This document shows positions 9,248-17,503 of a stretch of 64,000 bases of DNA, one piece after another. Each line of letters opens with the position of its first letter. Position 1 is the first letter of the stretch. A model generated the notes under the pieces. It worked only from the letters and a program-made list of their open reading frames with translations, was not told the origin of the DNA and ran no database searches. Both the position numbers and the translations under genes were made by a program. This DNA comes from Streptomyces antibioticus (GTDB lineage: Bacteria; Actinomycetota; Actinomycetes; Streptomycetales; Streptomycetaceae), in assembly GCF_002019855.1 (NCBI RefSeq), contig NZ_CM007717.1, positions 124,001 through 188,000 of the forward strand. Direction: 5' to 3'.

Positions 9248-10114
9248 TTGGATGAAGAGTGGGCTCGGCTGGAGCCGCACTTGCCAACGAATCACGGGCG
9301 GGGTGGACGCTGACAATGCCACCGTCGGGTGATCAACGGGATTCTGTTCCGGCAGCGGACCGGCCTCCCCTGGCGGGACCTGCCTCCCTGCTTCGGCAGC
9401 TGGAAGACGGTCCACGACCGTCATCGCAGGTGGGCGGCGGACGGCACATGGGAGAGAATCCCTGCGGGCCGTCCAGGCCGACGCCGATGCCGAGGACCGG
9501 ATCGACTGGAGCATGGTCAGCGTCGATTCCACGACCTGCCGCGCTCATCAGCACGCGGCTGACGCCGCCACCCGTGCCCCGAAGATCCCGGGTCGGCGCA
9601 GGAGCCCGGCGCGTCACCGTCCCGATGAGGCCCTGGGACGCTCGCGAGGCGGGCTCACGAGCAAGATCCACCTTGCCGGGGAAGGCGGGTGTCGCCCGCT
9701 CGGGTTTGTCATCACGCCCGGTCAGTGGGGGTCGCACCGCAGATGATTCCCGTCCTAGAGGAGATCCGCGTGCGCCGGCAGGCTGGTGAACGGCCGCGCA
9801 TCCGGCCCGACCATGTCGGGGGCGATAAGGCGTACTCGTCACGCCGCAACCGGCGTCACCTGCGCAGACGTCAGATCAAGCACACGATCCCCGAGCCGAG
9901 AGACCAGCGGGCCGACCGTCGGCGCCGCGGCAGCCAAGGCGGTCGTCCCACAAGGTTCGACAAGGCAATCTACCGCCGCCGCAACGAAGTTGAGCGGACC
10001 ATCAACCGGCTCAAGAACTTCCGCGCCGTCGCCACGCGCTTCGGCAAACGAGCGTACGTCTTCCACGGAACGGTCACCGTGGCTGCGATCCACCTATGGC
10101 TGCGTCCGGAGTGA
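9248..10114 (+). pseudogene. Frameshifted IS5-family transposase
   Basis: Pieces of one DDE transposase lie in three frames: LLDEEWARLEPHLPTNHG (about 9248), [19 protein letters not shown] (about 9332), then after another shift [19 protein letters not shown] (9513) and RRPLGFVITPG-like text. A final frame runs …VLEEIRVRRQAGERP…DKAYSS…RRNEVERTINRLKNFR…HLWLRPE to the stop at 10114. The catalytic acids are visible as VDST, GDKAY and NEVERT. At least three frame changes make a full product impossible. Confidence 0.8.
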
Positions 10115-10124
10115 AGTGCCCCGT

Positions 10125-10520
10125 TCAGAGATCCTCGGCACCCGGGTAGTGGTGGCGAAGTTCGCTGAGTACGCGCTCGTCGACAGCCCTGACGTCCCAC
10201 GAGGAACTGTCGAACTCGGTCAGGACGAGCACCAGCTTGTCCTCGGCGAACCCACGTGCTTCGGCGTCGATCAACTGGAGGAAGGGGGTCGTCAGCGACA
10301 ACAATGTCAACGTGTCCATGCCGGCGTTGGCGGACCGTCTCTCCATCTCGACACAGCGAGGATCGACGATCTCGTCGAACTCGACGCGCCAGGTCAGGTC
10401 CAGGCCGAAGCTGCCGAGGCGAACCAGTAGCTCAGCCAGCGTCACGTAGCGCTTTCCATGCCAGGCAGGAAACGTGATCCCCTTCATCCCCGCCTCTGCT
10501 TGGGCTGTATCGCGTGCCAT
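10125..10520 (-). CDS. Hypothetical protein carried inside the IS
   Basis: 131-aa intact frame, starting MARDTAQAEAGMKGITFPAW and ending …LSELRHHYPGAEDL. Content is mixed alpha/beta with no signal peptide or membrane span: LAELLVRLGSFGLDLTWRVEF, then LTLLSLTTPFLQLIDAEARGF. It is antisense to the transposase, 10 bases from its stop, and inside the right inverted repeat. Normal Streptomyces codon use and lack of frameshifts, beside a broken transposase, suggest a real gene. I do not recognise a family. Confidence 0.55.
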   Translation of the reverse strand: MARDTAQAEAGMKGITFPAWHGKRYVTLAELLVRLGSFGLDLTWRVEFDEIVDPRCVEMERRSANAGMDTLTLLSLTTPFLQLIDAEARGFAEDKLVLVLTEFDSSSWDVRAVDERVLSELRHHYPGAEDL

Positions 10521-10567
10521 GCGGCCCCCTTCGTTCCAGCGAACAGTAGGCCACGTCCCTGATCAGC

Positions 10568-10590
10568 TCATACGACCCATCGGACAGGCC
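10568..10590 (-). repeat. Right terminal inverted repeat of the IS
   Basis: Complement of the left end with two mismatches in 23 bases. It is followed by CTAG at 10591-10594. Confidence 0.8.
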
Positions 10591-10947
10591 CTAGTCCGCT
10601 TCCGCGGTCAGTTGCTGGCGCCAGGTGCCGTCGGTTCGCCGACCGAGCCCACCGCCGCCGACCATCACGGGCGTGCCCTCCGCAAGGCGGTCGCCCCAGG
10701 GGCGGTGAGCCGACCCACTCCGCCGCGGGGTGTGAGGGGCGGTGTTCGGTGTAGTGGGGCGTGCATCCGGCCTGCCCTGATGGTGTTGTCGGCCGGGCTC
10801 ACCTCGGCGTAGGAGAGCCCGATCGGCGTTCGGCCGCCGGTGGCCGGTTCGGCGGGGTGCCTCATGAGCTGCCGCTTCTCGTAGCCGCCGTGGCAACGCG
10901 GTCACCCCCGTGAACGCAGCCCTCACCATGTCCCGGCCGAGCGCGAG

Positions 10948-10978
10948 TTGACCCTCCCCCTACGTCAGGCTTGAGGCT
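10948..10978 (+). promoter_or_regulatory. MerR-type promoter with 19-bp spacer
   Basis: TTGACC at 10948-10953, a 19-base spacer, then GAGGCT at 10973-10978, about 25 bases upstream of the MerR gene. A 19-bp spacer is the hallmark of promoters that MerR proteins untwist. An imperfect CCTC…GAGG symmetry lies across the spacer. Confidence 0.55.
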
Positions 10979-11002
10979 GTGAGCGAACGAAAGGGCTGGT
11001 GA

Positions 11003-11803
11003 ATGAGCTACTCCGTGGGGCAGGTCTCCGCCTTCGCCGGGGTGACGGTGCGTACGCTGCATCACTACGACAAGGCGGGGCTGCTCTCGCCCGGTGACCG
11101 CAGCCGTGCCGGATACCGGGTCTACAGTGAGGCCGACCTGGTCCGTCTCCAGCAGATCCTCTTCTACCGCGAACTCGGCTTCCCTCTCGACGAGATCGCC
11201 GCGATCTTCAAGGATCCGCAGGTGAACCCCGTGGAGCGGCTGCGGGCACGGCAGCGGCAGTTGAACGAGGAGATCGCCCGGCTCCAGCGACTGGCCGAGG
11301 TGGCGGAACGGGCCATCGAGGTCCAGAGGACCGGGGTGCCGCTGACTCCCCAGGAACGCTTCGAGGTGTTCGGTGAGGTCGCCTTCGACCTGAGTTACGC
11401 CACCGAGGCAGAGCTGAAGTGGGCGCACTCGGAGGGACAGCGCGAGGCGATGGCGCGCGCGGACGCCCACACCAAGGAGGACTGGCGCCGGCTCATGGGC
11501 GAAGCCGCCGACTGGCGTGCGGAGTTGCTCGCCGCCTTCGACGCAGGGGAGCCGAGTTGCGGCGAGCGGGCCATGGACCTCGCCGAGGAACACCGCTTGC
11601 ACATCGCACGCTGGTTCACCTCCTGCCCTCCCGACATGCATCGGCGCATCGCGGACGACTTCATCGCCGACCCGCGCGCCTTTGCTCTGGTCGTACCGCC
11701 CTCGCAGCAGCGCCCGGGCCTGGCCGCCTACACGCGTCAGGCGGTCTACGCCAACGCTGCCCGCCACGCAGATGCCATCACCCAGGGTGAGGAGAACCGA
11801 TGA
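11003..11803 (+). CDS. MerR-family regulator with TipAS-like C-terminus
   Basis: 266-aa regulator. The N-terminal winged helix reads YSVGQVSAFAGVTVRTLHHY (residues 3-22) followed by DKAGLLSPGDRSRAGYRVYS, typical of the TipAL group. A dimerisation helix follows (VERLRARQRQLNEEIARLQR, about 73-92). The C-terminal 140 residues resemble the TipAS thiopeptide/drug-binding domain (AHTKEDWRRLMGEAADWRAEL; HIARWFTSCPPDMHRRIADD). Such proteins activate transcription on binding a hydrophobic ligand. The gene overlaps the next by ATGA, so it probably controls and is co-transcribed with the glycosyltransferase, perhaps for detoxification. ATG with GAAAGGGCTGG upstream. Confidence 0.9.
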   Translation: MSYSVGQVSAFAGVTVRTLHHYDKAGLLSPGDRSRAGYRVYSEADLVRLQQILFYRELGFPLDEIAAIFKDPQVNPVERLRARQRQLNEEIARLQRLAEVAERAIEVQRTGVPLTPQERFEVFGEVAFDLSYATEAELKWAHSEGQREAMARADAHTKEDWRRLMGEAADWRAELLAAFDAGEPSCGERAMDLAEEHRLHIARWFTSCPPDMHRRIADDFIADPRAFALVVPPSQQRPGLAAYTRQAVYANAARHADAITQGEENR

Positions 11804-13014
11804 GGATCATGATCGCCGCGGCCGGATCGCGCGGCGACGTTGCACCATACACGGGCCTGGGCGTCGAACTGAGCCGGGCCGGCTACGACGTCGCCCTCGC
11901 CGCCACCGAGACCTTCGCTCCCCTCGCACGCGAGGCAGGGCTGGGGTTCCGGAGTCTGCCTGCGGACACGCGGGGGCATGGCGAGGTCACGGGCAGACGT
12001 GACTTGATGCGGGCCGCTTCAGCCTTCATCACCGAACTGGGTCAGGGTTTCGCCGACGCGGTCGACAAAGGCACGGACCTGCTCCTGCTGTCGACCACCA
12101 CGACGCCCCTCGGCTGGCACCTGACCGAGGCCACGGGCACACCGAGCCTCGGCGTGTACCTCCAGCCCACCGTGCCGACCGGCGACTTCCCACCCGTCGT
12201 GACCGGCTCCCGCTCACTTGGCCGGGTCGGCAACCGGGCCATCGGACGCCTCGCACTGCGGATGGCCGACCGCGTCTACGAACCGGCGGTCGCACAGTTG
12301 CGCCACCACCTCGCTCTCCCCCGGTGCTCCGCTTCCGAGATGCGCCGACGACAGGAACAGGCGAACTGGCCCATCCTGCACGGCGTCAGCACGGCCCTGG
12401 TGCCCCGTCCCTCCGACTGGCGCCCCGGCCTGGACGTCGTAGGCAACTGGTGGCCCCACCACGAACCCGCCGACCGGCTGCCTTCCGACCTCGAGGACTT
12501 CCTGTCCGCCGGACCCCGGCCCGTCCTCATCGGCTTCGGGAGCATGGCGTCCGGCGACGGAGAACGACTGAGCGAGATCGCCGTGCGGGCCCTGCGCCGA
12601 GCCGGGCTGCGCGGCATCCTCCAAGCCGGCACCGCAGGACTCGCCGCCGACGGGGACGGCCTGCTCACCATCGGAGACGTACCGCACGCCCTGCTGTTTC
12701 CACGGCTGGCCGCAGTGGTCCACCACGGCGGGGCCGGCACGTCTGCCGCCGCGCTGCGCGCCGGAGTTGCCGCCGTGCCTGTGCCGGTCACCGCGGACCA
12801 GCCGTTCTGGACGAAGCGACTCGCCGCCCTCGGCGCGGCCACCGACCCGATCCCTTTCCGGTACCTGACTGTCGAAAGGCTCGCCGACTCCCTTCGCCAA
12901 GTGGTGAAGGAGCAGGCACACAGTCGAGCCGCCGCAAGAGCGGCACGCCATATGGCGACCGAGAACGGAGCACGGCGGGCACTCGAGGCCATCCGGCAAC
13001 TGACCGGCGGGTGA
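11800..13014 (+). CDS. Glycosyltransferase, UGT/macrolide (GT1) type
   Basis: 404-aa GT-B enzyme. The N-terminal acceptor domain starts MRIMIAAAGSRGDVAPYTGL, like sterol/UGT-type GT1 proteins. The C-terminal nucleotide-sugar-binding motif is VVHHGGAGTSAAALRAGV (about residues 307-324), followed by PVTADQPFWTKRLAALGA. These enzymes transfer a sugar from an NDP-sugar to a lipophilic aglycone. The 4-bp overlap with the TipA-like MerR gene suggests ligand-inducible glycosylation of a toxic compound, as for macrolide-inactivating enzymes, but no biosynthetic genes are near. ATG start within the overlap. Confidence 0.9.
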   Translation: MRIMIAAAGSRGDVAPYTGLGVELSRAGYDVALAATETFAPLAREAGLGFRSLPADTRGHGEVTGRRDLMRAASAFITELGQGFADAVDKGTDLLLLSTTTTPLGWHLTEATGTPSLGVYLQPTVPTGDFPPVVTGSRSLGRVGNRAIGRLALRMADRVYEPAVAQLRHHLALPRCSASEMRRRQEQANWPILHGVSTALVPRPSDWRPGLDVVGNWWPHHEPADRLPSDLEDFLSAGPRPVLIGFGSMASGDGERLSEIAVRALRRAGLRGILQAGTAGLAADGDGLLTIGDVPHALLFPRLAAVVHHGGAGTSAAALRAGVAAVPVPVTADQPFWTKRLAALGAATDPIPFRYLTVERLADSLRQVVKEQAHSRAAARAARHMATENGARRALEAIRQLTGG

Positions 13015-13123
13015 CACCCATCCGTTCCTCGCGCTCGTCCCGTCTCAGGCGAAGAAGCCGGGCACGTTGGTCACGGTTGTCTTCGGCCTCGCCTTGGCAA
13101 GCCGCGATGAAGCCTTAACCCGC

Positions 13124-13152
13124 TTGCGGACCGCGGCGGCCACTGTTACGTT
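13124..13152 (+). promoter_or_regulatory. Candidate promoter upstream of hydrolase
   Basis: TTGCGG (13124-13129) and TACGTT (13147-13152) separated by 17 bases, on the plus strand ahead of 13190 and 13289. Assigned by pattern only. Confidence 0.35.
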
Positions 13153-13189
13153 TTCGGCGGCCGTGCGAGAGAACGAGGAGGTGGTACCC

Positions 13190-13240
13190 GTGAACGTATT
13201 CACATGGGTGCTCTCCTCCGGGGTCACGGTCGGGCGATAG
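13190..13240 (+). CDS. Possible 16-residue leader peptide
   Basis: GTG-initiated frame encoding VNVFTWVLSSGVTVGR. It is preceded by an unusually good Shine-Dalgarno (GAGGAGGTGGT) at a normal distance and ends 48 bases before the hydrolase start. The strong ribosome site is the only reason to list it. It could be a translated leader, or the match may be chance. Confidence 0.25.
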   Translation: MNVFTWVLSSGVTVGR

Positions 13241-13288
13241 GTCGTCGTCCGGGAGCGCCGTTCAAGCGCATTCCCGAAAGGCACGACC

Positions 13289-14029
13289 ATGCATTTCATC
13301 TCCGAACAACGCCTCGATGACAGCGTCCTCGAGCGTAAGTTCACCCTCGGCAAGATCCCCGGCATCCTGTGGACGCCCGCATCCGCATCTGGCGGCGCAC
13401 CGGTCCCACTGATCCTGCTCGGCCACCCTCCGCTCGGACTGCACAAGATGTACCCCCGACTCTTGGCACGGGCTCGGCACGCCGCGGCGGACGGCTTCGC
13501 CACGGCCACCATCGAACTCCCCGGAAGCGGTGACCGGCCCCGCTGGCCGGCCGCCGAGCAGGCCCGCGCCGACCTGCGCCGGGCCATGGAAGCCGGCGAG
13601 CCGGTCAGCGACGAGATCATCGACGCCCTCATCCTCCCGCTCGTCGAGAAGGCCGTCCCGGAATGGCAGGCCGCCCTGGACGACCTGCTGAAGCTGCCCG
13701 AGATCGGCGGCCCCGTCGGCTACTCGGGAGGCGTGATCTCCATCGGTGTCCGCCTGGCGAGGGTCGATCCACGCATCGTGGCCGCCGGCCTCTTCGCCGG
13801 GAGCTTCGTACCTCGCACCATGTACGAGGAGGCCCGGCACGTCACCATTCCCCTGCACGTCCTGCTCCAGTGGGACGACGAAGGCAACGACCGGCAGGCA
13901 GCCCTGAACCTGTTCGACGCCTTCGGCTCCAAGGAGAAGTCCCTGCACGCCAACATGGGCCGTCACACAGGCGTCCCGCAGTACGCGGGAGACAGCGCGG
14001 CCCAGTTCTTCACCCGCCACCTCAAGTGA
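13289..14029 (+). CDS. Alpha/beta hydrolase, dienelactone-hydrolase-like
   Basis: 246-aa alpha/beta-fold hydrolase. An oxyanion-region motif LILLGHPPLG (about residues 41-50) is followed by a nucleophile elbow GYSGG (about 150-154, G-x-S-x-G). A late acid lies in LQWDDEGND and a catalytic-type His in MGRHTGVP (about 226-233). Substrate unknown; such proteins cleave esters, lactones or acyl groups. ATG at 13289 with GAAAGG upstream. Confidence 0.85.
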   Translation: MHFISEQRLDDSVLERKFTLGKIPGILWTPASASGGAPVPLILLGHPPLGLHKMYPRLLARARHAAADGFATATIELPGSGDRPRWPAAEQARADLRRAMEAGEPVSDEIIDALILPLVEKAVPEWQAALDDLLKLPEIGGPVGYSGGVISIGVRLARVDPRIVAAGLFAGSFVPRTMYEEARHVTIPLHVLLQWDDEGNDRQAALNLFDAFGSKEKSLHANMGRHTGVPQYAGDSAAQFFTRHLK

Positions 14030-14640
14030 GACCAGGACACCGGGCCGTTCAGGCCACCAGCGGTCAGTAGCCGCGCTGAGAAGGATGCGGCTTGTCGAGG
14101 GAGGGCCCTGGCACTCCCCCGACAAGCCCTGGCGTTGGTGATGCCGTCTCCGCCGGGCGGAAAAGCATGGTCAACGGGACATCGTCGAAGGCGCCTCAGC
14201 TCCGGATAGCATCACTGCGGTCATCAAGCGGCATGGGACGAGGCACACGGTGGACCTGGGTTGTTGTGAACGCACTTGGCTGGATCGGATGGGTTGCTCG
14301 GATGTCTGACACGGACCCACTCGTGCCTGTCCTCGCCGGACTGGTCGTCGGCATCCTCTGGCGGAAGCCGAGCAGGACGCAAGCCGCCGGGAGTTCTTGG
14401 AGGCTTTCCCCTTCGCCTGTGGCTTGGTCGAGGAGGAGTCAGGCCGAACCGAAGCGTGACCACCGGACCACGGTGTTCAGGCTGCCGGCTGCAGGTCGCG
14501 CTCGGTGAAGCGTCCGCGGCGGGCAGGGCATTGATTGGCGTCGGGTTAGCCACCCAGAGCCGGGACCACCAGCGTTGCTCGCTTACACAGCGTTCTTGAA
14601 GTTCGGCCTGAGCGTCGCTGCCTTGAGAGATTCTTTCGGC
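14030..14640. other. Intergenic stretch with a doubtful small membrane ORF
   Basis: No well-supported gene. A plus-strand frame from ATG 14233 to 14508 would give 91 residues with two hydrophobic stretches (WVVVNALGWIGWVA and VPVLAGLVVGILW) then a basic tail. It lacks a clear ribosome site, so I keep it as doubtful. The rest shows nothing recognisable. Confidence 0.3.
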
Positions 14641-15174
14641 ATGGAAAGCGGAGCGGGCGTCGGCGGCGATGACCTGGACTCTTTGGCGAGTGTTCAGCAG
14701 TGCGCGGAACAGGCCGCGTCTGACCGTCAGAAGACGGAGATGTTCCGTGAGGTCGCTGAGGCCCGTGCGCTGAACCACCGTCTCAGCCCAGAACTGCGTA
14801 GGCAGTGGGCCAAGTTGTCCTTGCAGATCAATACCTGCGTGCACGGCGACGGGCCGTGGGACCAATCGCGCATGGTTCGACTGAACGCCTGGTTGCGGGC
14901 ACAGATGATCGAGCAGTTGGGCCCTGACCTGCGCGACCCCTACTGGAATCCCGGCGAGGTAGTGGCCGATGTGCTGAATGCGGTGACGCTGACGCCAAGC
15001 CAAGCCCGCGCTTTGTGCGTTGCGTGGCAAGGGTTGCCGCTCGACCAGATAGCGGTCCTGCGGCGCATCAAGAACGTCACCCATCCGCTCGAGCTGCTAC
15101 TGCCTCATGTTCAACCGGGGGCGTTGCGTGACCAGGCTGAGGAATGGCTGACTATTCGTCAACTCCTGCCCTGA
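14641..15174 (+). CDS. Hypothetical helical protein
   Basis: 177-aa protein, mostly helical (SVQQCAEQAASDRQKTEMFR; QARALCVAWQGLPLDQIAVL), soluble, without a family I recognise. Codon use is visibly less GC-biased than neighbours (GTT, CTG/TTG and CAG/GAT mixtures), pointing to acquisition from elsewhere. ATG at 14641 is chosen; a TTG at 14575 would add 22 residues. It is followed by a 74-base gap to the convergent S9 peptidase gene. Confidence 0.55.
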   Translation: MESGAGVGGDDLDSLASVQQCAEQAASDRQKTEMFREVAEARALNHRLSPELRRQWAKLSLQINTCVHGDGPWDQSRMVRLNAWLRAQMIEQLGPDLRDPYWNPGEVVADVLNAVTLTPSQARALCVAWQGLPLDQIAVLRRIKNVTHPLELLLPHVQPGALRDQAEEWLTIRQLLP

Positions 15175-15248
15175 TCTATGGATTTCATGATCCGAGGTCG
15201 AGAGACCTTCGGCCGGGGACGCGCGCGGCGTCGCCCGGCCGTCGTGGG

Positions 15249-17312
15249 TCACAGGGCGTCGGCGTCCAGGGGGACGTCGGAGGCGATGTGAGAGCCGAAG
15301 GTCTCGCGGTACAGGGCGACTTCGGCGAGGAGGGCGCGGCGGACGCTGTTGGCCTGGCGGAAGCCGTGGCCCTCTCCCTCGAAGAGGAGGAAGCGGTGCC
15401 ACACTCCGCGTTCGGCCAGGTTGTCAACGATGCAAGTCGCCTGGTCCGGGCGGCAGATGAAATCGTCGGCGCCCTGGAGCATCACCAAGGGCACGGTGAT
15501 GCGGTCGGCGTTCGCGGCGGGGGAGATCTTGTCGAAGTGGGCTTGGTCCTGCGGGAGTTCACCGATGAGGGTGTCCACGTAGCGGGACTCGAAGTCGTGG
15601 GTCTGGTCGGCCCGCCAGCGTGCCGGGTCGCTGATCGGGTAGAGGACCGTGCCCGCGCAGAAGACGTCGGTGTGGACCAGACAGGCCAGGGTGGTCCAGC
15701 CGCCGGCCGAGCCGCCGCGTACGGCGGTGCGGGCGGGGTCGGCCAGGCCCTCGGCGGCCAGGGCGCGGGCGACGGTGACGCAGTCGTCGACGTCGACCGT
15801 TCCCCACTGGCCGCGCAGCCGGTCGCGGTAGGCCCTGCCGTAGCCGGTGGAGCCGCCGTAGTCGACGTCCGCGACGGTGAAGCCGCGGCTGGTGAAGAAG
15901 GAGTACTCCAGGTCGGCGGTGACGCCGGTGGAACTCGTCGGACCGCCGTGCACCTGCACCAGCAGGGGCGGCAGTTCGCCCTCGGGTGCCGTGGTGGTGG
16001 GGTGGGTGGGCCGGTGCAGCACGAAGTGGACGGGGCGGCCCTGTGCGTCGTACACGGTGCGGCGTTCGGGCTGGGGCTGCCAAGGGGCCAGTGGATCGAC
16101 GGACTTGGGCCTTGTGCGTCGGGCCGGGCCCGAGCCGGGGGCGAGGGGGATCGACAGGAGAGCGGAGCCTTGGGCCGGGTCTGCGGCGCGGACCAGGATG
16201 CGGTCGCCGTCCGACCAGAGGTCGCCCTGGAAGTGGGTCCAGCCGTCCGCGAGTTCGGTCAGTTCGCCGTCTTGCGGTGACCAACGGGAGAGCTTTTGCC
16301 TGCCGTTGCCCTGTGGCAGCACTACGCCGTGCGGGGTGGCGGCGAACCAGCTCGCGCCCACCCGCCAGACAGGGCCGGCGCAATCCTCCTGGAGGGGGAG
16401 GACGTTGGTGATCGCCCTGGGTGTCAGTCGGTCGGAGGCCAGGTCTATGCGGTGCAGGTTCCACCAGCCGTTCGGGTCGGCCATGGCGTAGAGGGTGTCG
16501 GGGTCCGCCCAGGCAGCCTGGGAGACGGAGACCTCCGTGTCGCCGTGGCTGCCGCCCAGAAGGCGGACGGGTTCGCCCGCTACGCCGTCGTGCAGGTCCG
16601 CGACCATCAACTCCGAGCTGTCCCACGGCATATGAGGGTGGTCCCAGCCGATCCAGGCGAGTCGGCGGCCGTCCGGGGAGAGCCTGTGCCCGCAGAGGAA
16701 GTGGTGCGAGCGGGCCACCACGCGCAGCGCGCCGGGGTCGTCGGCGGCCGCGCCGGACAGGGGTACGGCGACGATCTCGCGCACGGTGCGGACGGCCGGG
16801 TCGGCGTCGTGCGGGCCGGTGGCGGCTCGGGTCGTCTCCCGCACGCACCAGACCTCGGTGCCGTCCGGGCCCGTCACCGGGTCGGCCCAACAGGTCTCCC
16901 GGCCGGGCGGGTCCGCCGGGGTCAGCGGCACGGGCACCGGGAAGGAGTCGGCAGCAGACCCCAAGCGGGGCACCTCGGCACGGTACAGCCGCTGATCGCT
17001 GTGGTCAGTGAAGACCAGGACGTGGTGGTTGTCGGTGGGCGAAGGTGCGGCGCTTACCCAGTACGGCTTGCCGCCGTAGCCGAGGGAGCGGTTGCGTACG
17101 GAGATGCCGGGGGCGAGCACGGGGACCGGGTCCTCGTGGCCGGGGGCGTTGCGCAGGAGTCGTACGGTCGCGGTGGCCGGGTCGGAGGCGCACCACCAGT
17201 TCTCCTCACCGGCTCCGGAGGGCCAGGAGGTGGATCCGGAGGCGTCGGCGACCGCCTCGGCGGTGATCGGGGACGGCCAGGTGCCGTAGGGCAGACGGGG
17301 CGCGGTGGACAT
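15249..17312 (-). CDS. S9-family serine peptidase (acylaminoacyl/dipeptidyl type)
   Basis: 687-aa cytosolic peptidase. The N-terminal half is a beta-propeller rich in D/W-type repeats (e.g. LSPDGRRLAWIGWDHPHMPW), which screens small peptides. The C-terminal alpha/beta-hydrolase domain has oxyanion-side VHGGPTSSTG, nucleophile GGSAGGW, acid in QGADDFICRPD and His in EGEGHGFRQ, a complete Ser-Asp-His triad. It would remove residues from short peptides. It lies downstream of the lysA-like gene on the same strand, separated by a repeat tract. ATG at 17312 with GGAG nine bases upstream. Confidence 0.93.
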   Translation of the reverse strand: MSTAPRLPYGTWPSPITAEAVADASGSTSWPSGAGEENWWCASDPATATVRLLRNAPGHEDPVPVLAPGISVRNRSLGYGGKPYWVSAAPSPTDNHHVLVFTDHSDQRLYRAEVPRLGSAADSFPVPVPLTPADPPGRETCWADPVTGPDGTEVWCVRETTRAATGPHDADPAVRTVREIVAVPLSGAAADDPGALRVVARSHHFLCGHRLSPDGRRLAWIGWDHPHMPWDSSELMVADLHDGVAGEPVRLLGGSHGDTEVSVSQAAWADPDTLYAMADPNGWWNLHRIDLASDRLTPRAITNVLPLQEDCAGPVWRVGASWFAATPHGVVLPQGNGRQKLSRWSPQDGELTELADGWTHFQGDLWSDGDRILVRAADPAQGSALLSIPLAPGSGPARRTRPKSVDPLAPWQPQPERRTVYDAQGRPVHFVLHRPTHPTTTAPEGELPPLLVQVHGGPTSSTGVTADLEYSFFTSRGFTVADVDYGGSTGYGRAYRDRLRGQWGTVDVDDCVTVARALAAEGLADPARTAVRGGSAGGWTTLACLVHTDVFCAGTVLYPISDPARWRADQTHDFESRYVDTLIGELPQDQAHFDKISPAANADRITVPLVMLQGADDFICRPDQATCIVDNLAERGVWHRFLLFEGEGHGFRQANSVRRALLAEVALYRETFGSHIASDVPLDADAL

Positions 17313-17344
17313 GCGGTGGCTCCGAGTCGTGCGGGAGGAGAGGG

Positions 17345-17449
17345 AGTTGGGCGGGGCGGGAAGTTGGGCGGGGCTGGGGAGTTGGGCCGGGCCGGGGAGT
17401 TGAGCGGGGCCGGAGAGTTGGGCGGGACCGGAGAGTTGGGCCGGGCGGT
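17345..17449 (-). repeat. Tandem 18-bp repeat between two genes
   Basis: About six imperfect copies of an 18-base unit (consensus AGTTGGGCGGGGCCGGGG on the plus strand) fill most of the gap between the S9 peptidase start and the lysA-like stop. On the minus strand they would read as repeated Gly-Pro-Ala-Gln-Leu-Ser/Pro if translated, but no start links them to the peptidase. Confidence 0.75.
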
Positions 17450-17503
17450 CAGCCTCGGTGGGTGCGGGGCACCAGCCTTGGGTGGTGGCCGGGCCCGGCC
17501 GGG

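Larger units (their letters stand above)
9173..10594. mobile_element. IS5-type insertion sequence with extra gene
   Basis: Bounded by near-perfect terminal inverted repeats: 23 bases at 9177-9199 match the complement of 10568-10590 at 21 positions. Each end is flanked by CTAG, a plausible target duplication for IS5-type elements. Inside are a frameshifted DDE transposase (about 9248-10114, plus strand) and an intact unrelated gene on the minus strand (10125-10520). The total of about 1.4 kb is some 0.5 kb longer than a simple IS of this type, which suggests a passenger gene. Transposase decay implies it cannot move on its own. Confidence 0.75.

Noticed and set aside
13045..13204. Minus-strand tail …KARPKTTVTNVPGFFA as a small gene
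   Set aside because: Its only start is a weak GTG without a ribosome site and it opposes a better promoter/leader reading.
17345..17449. CRISPR-like array
   Set aside because: Unit of 18 bases with no unique spacers; a tandem repeat, not a CRISPR array.
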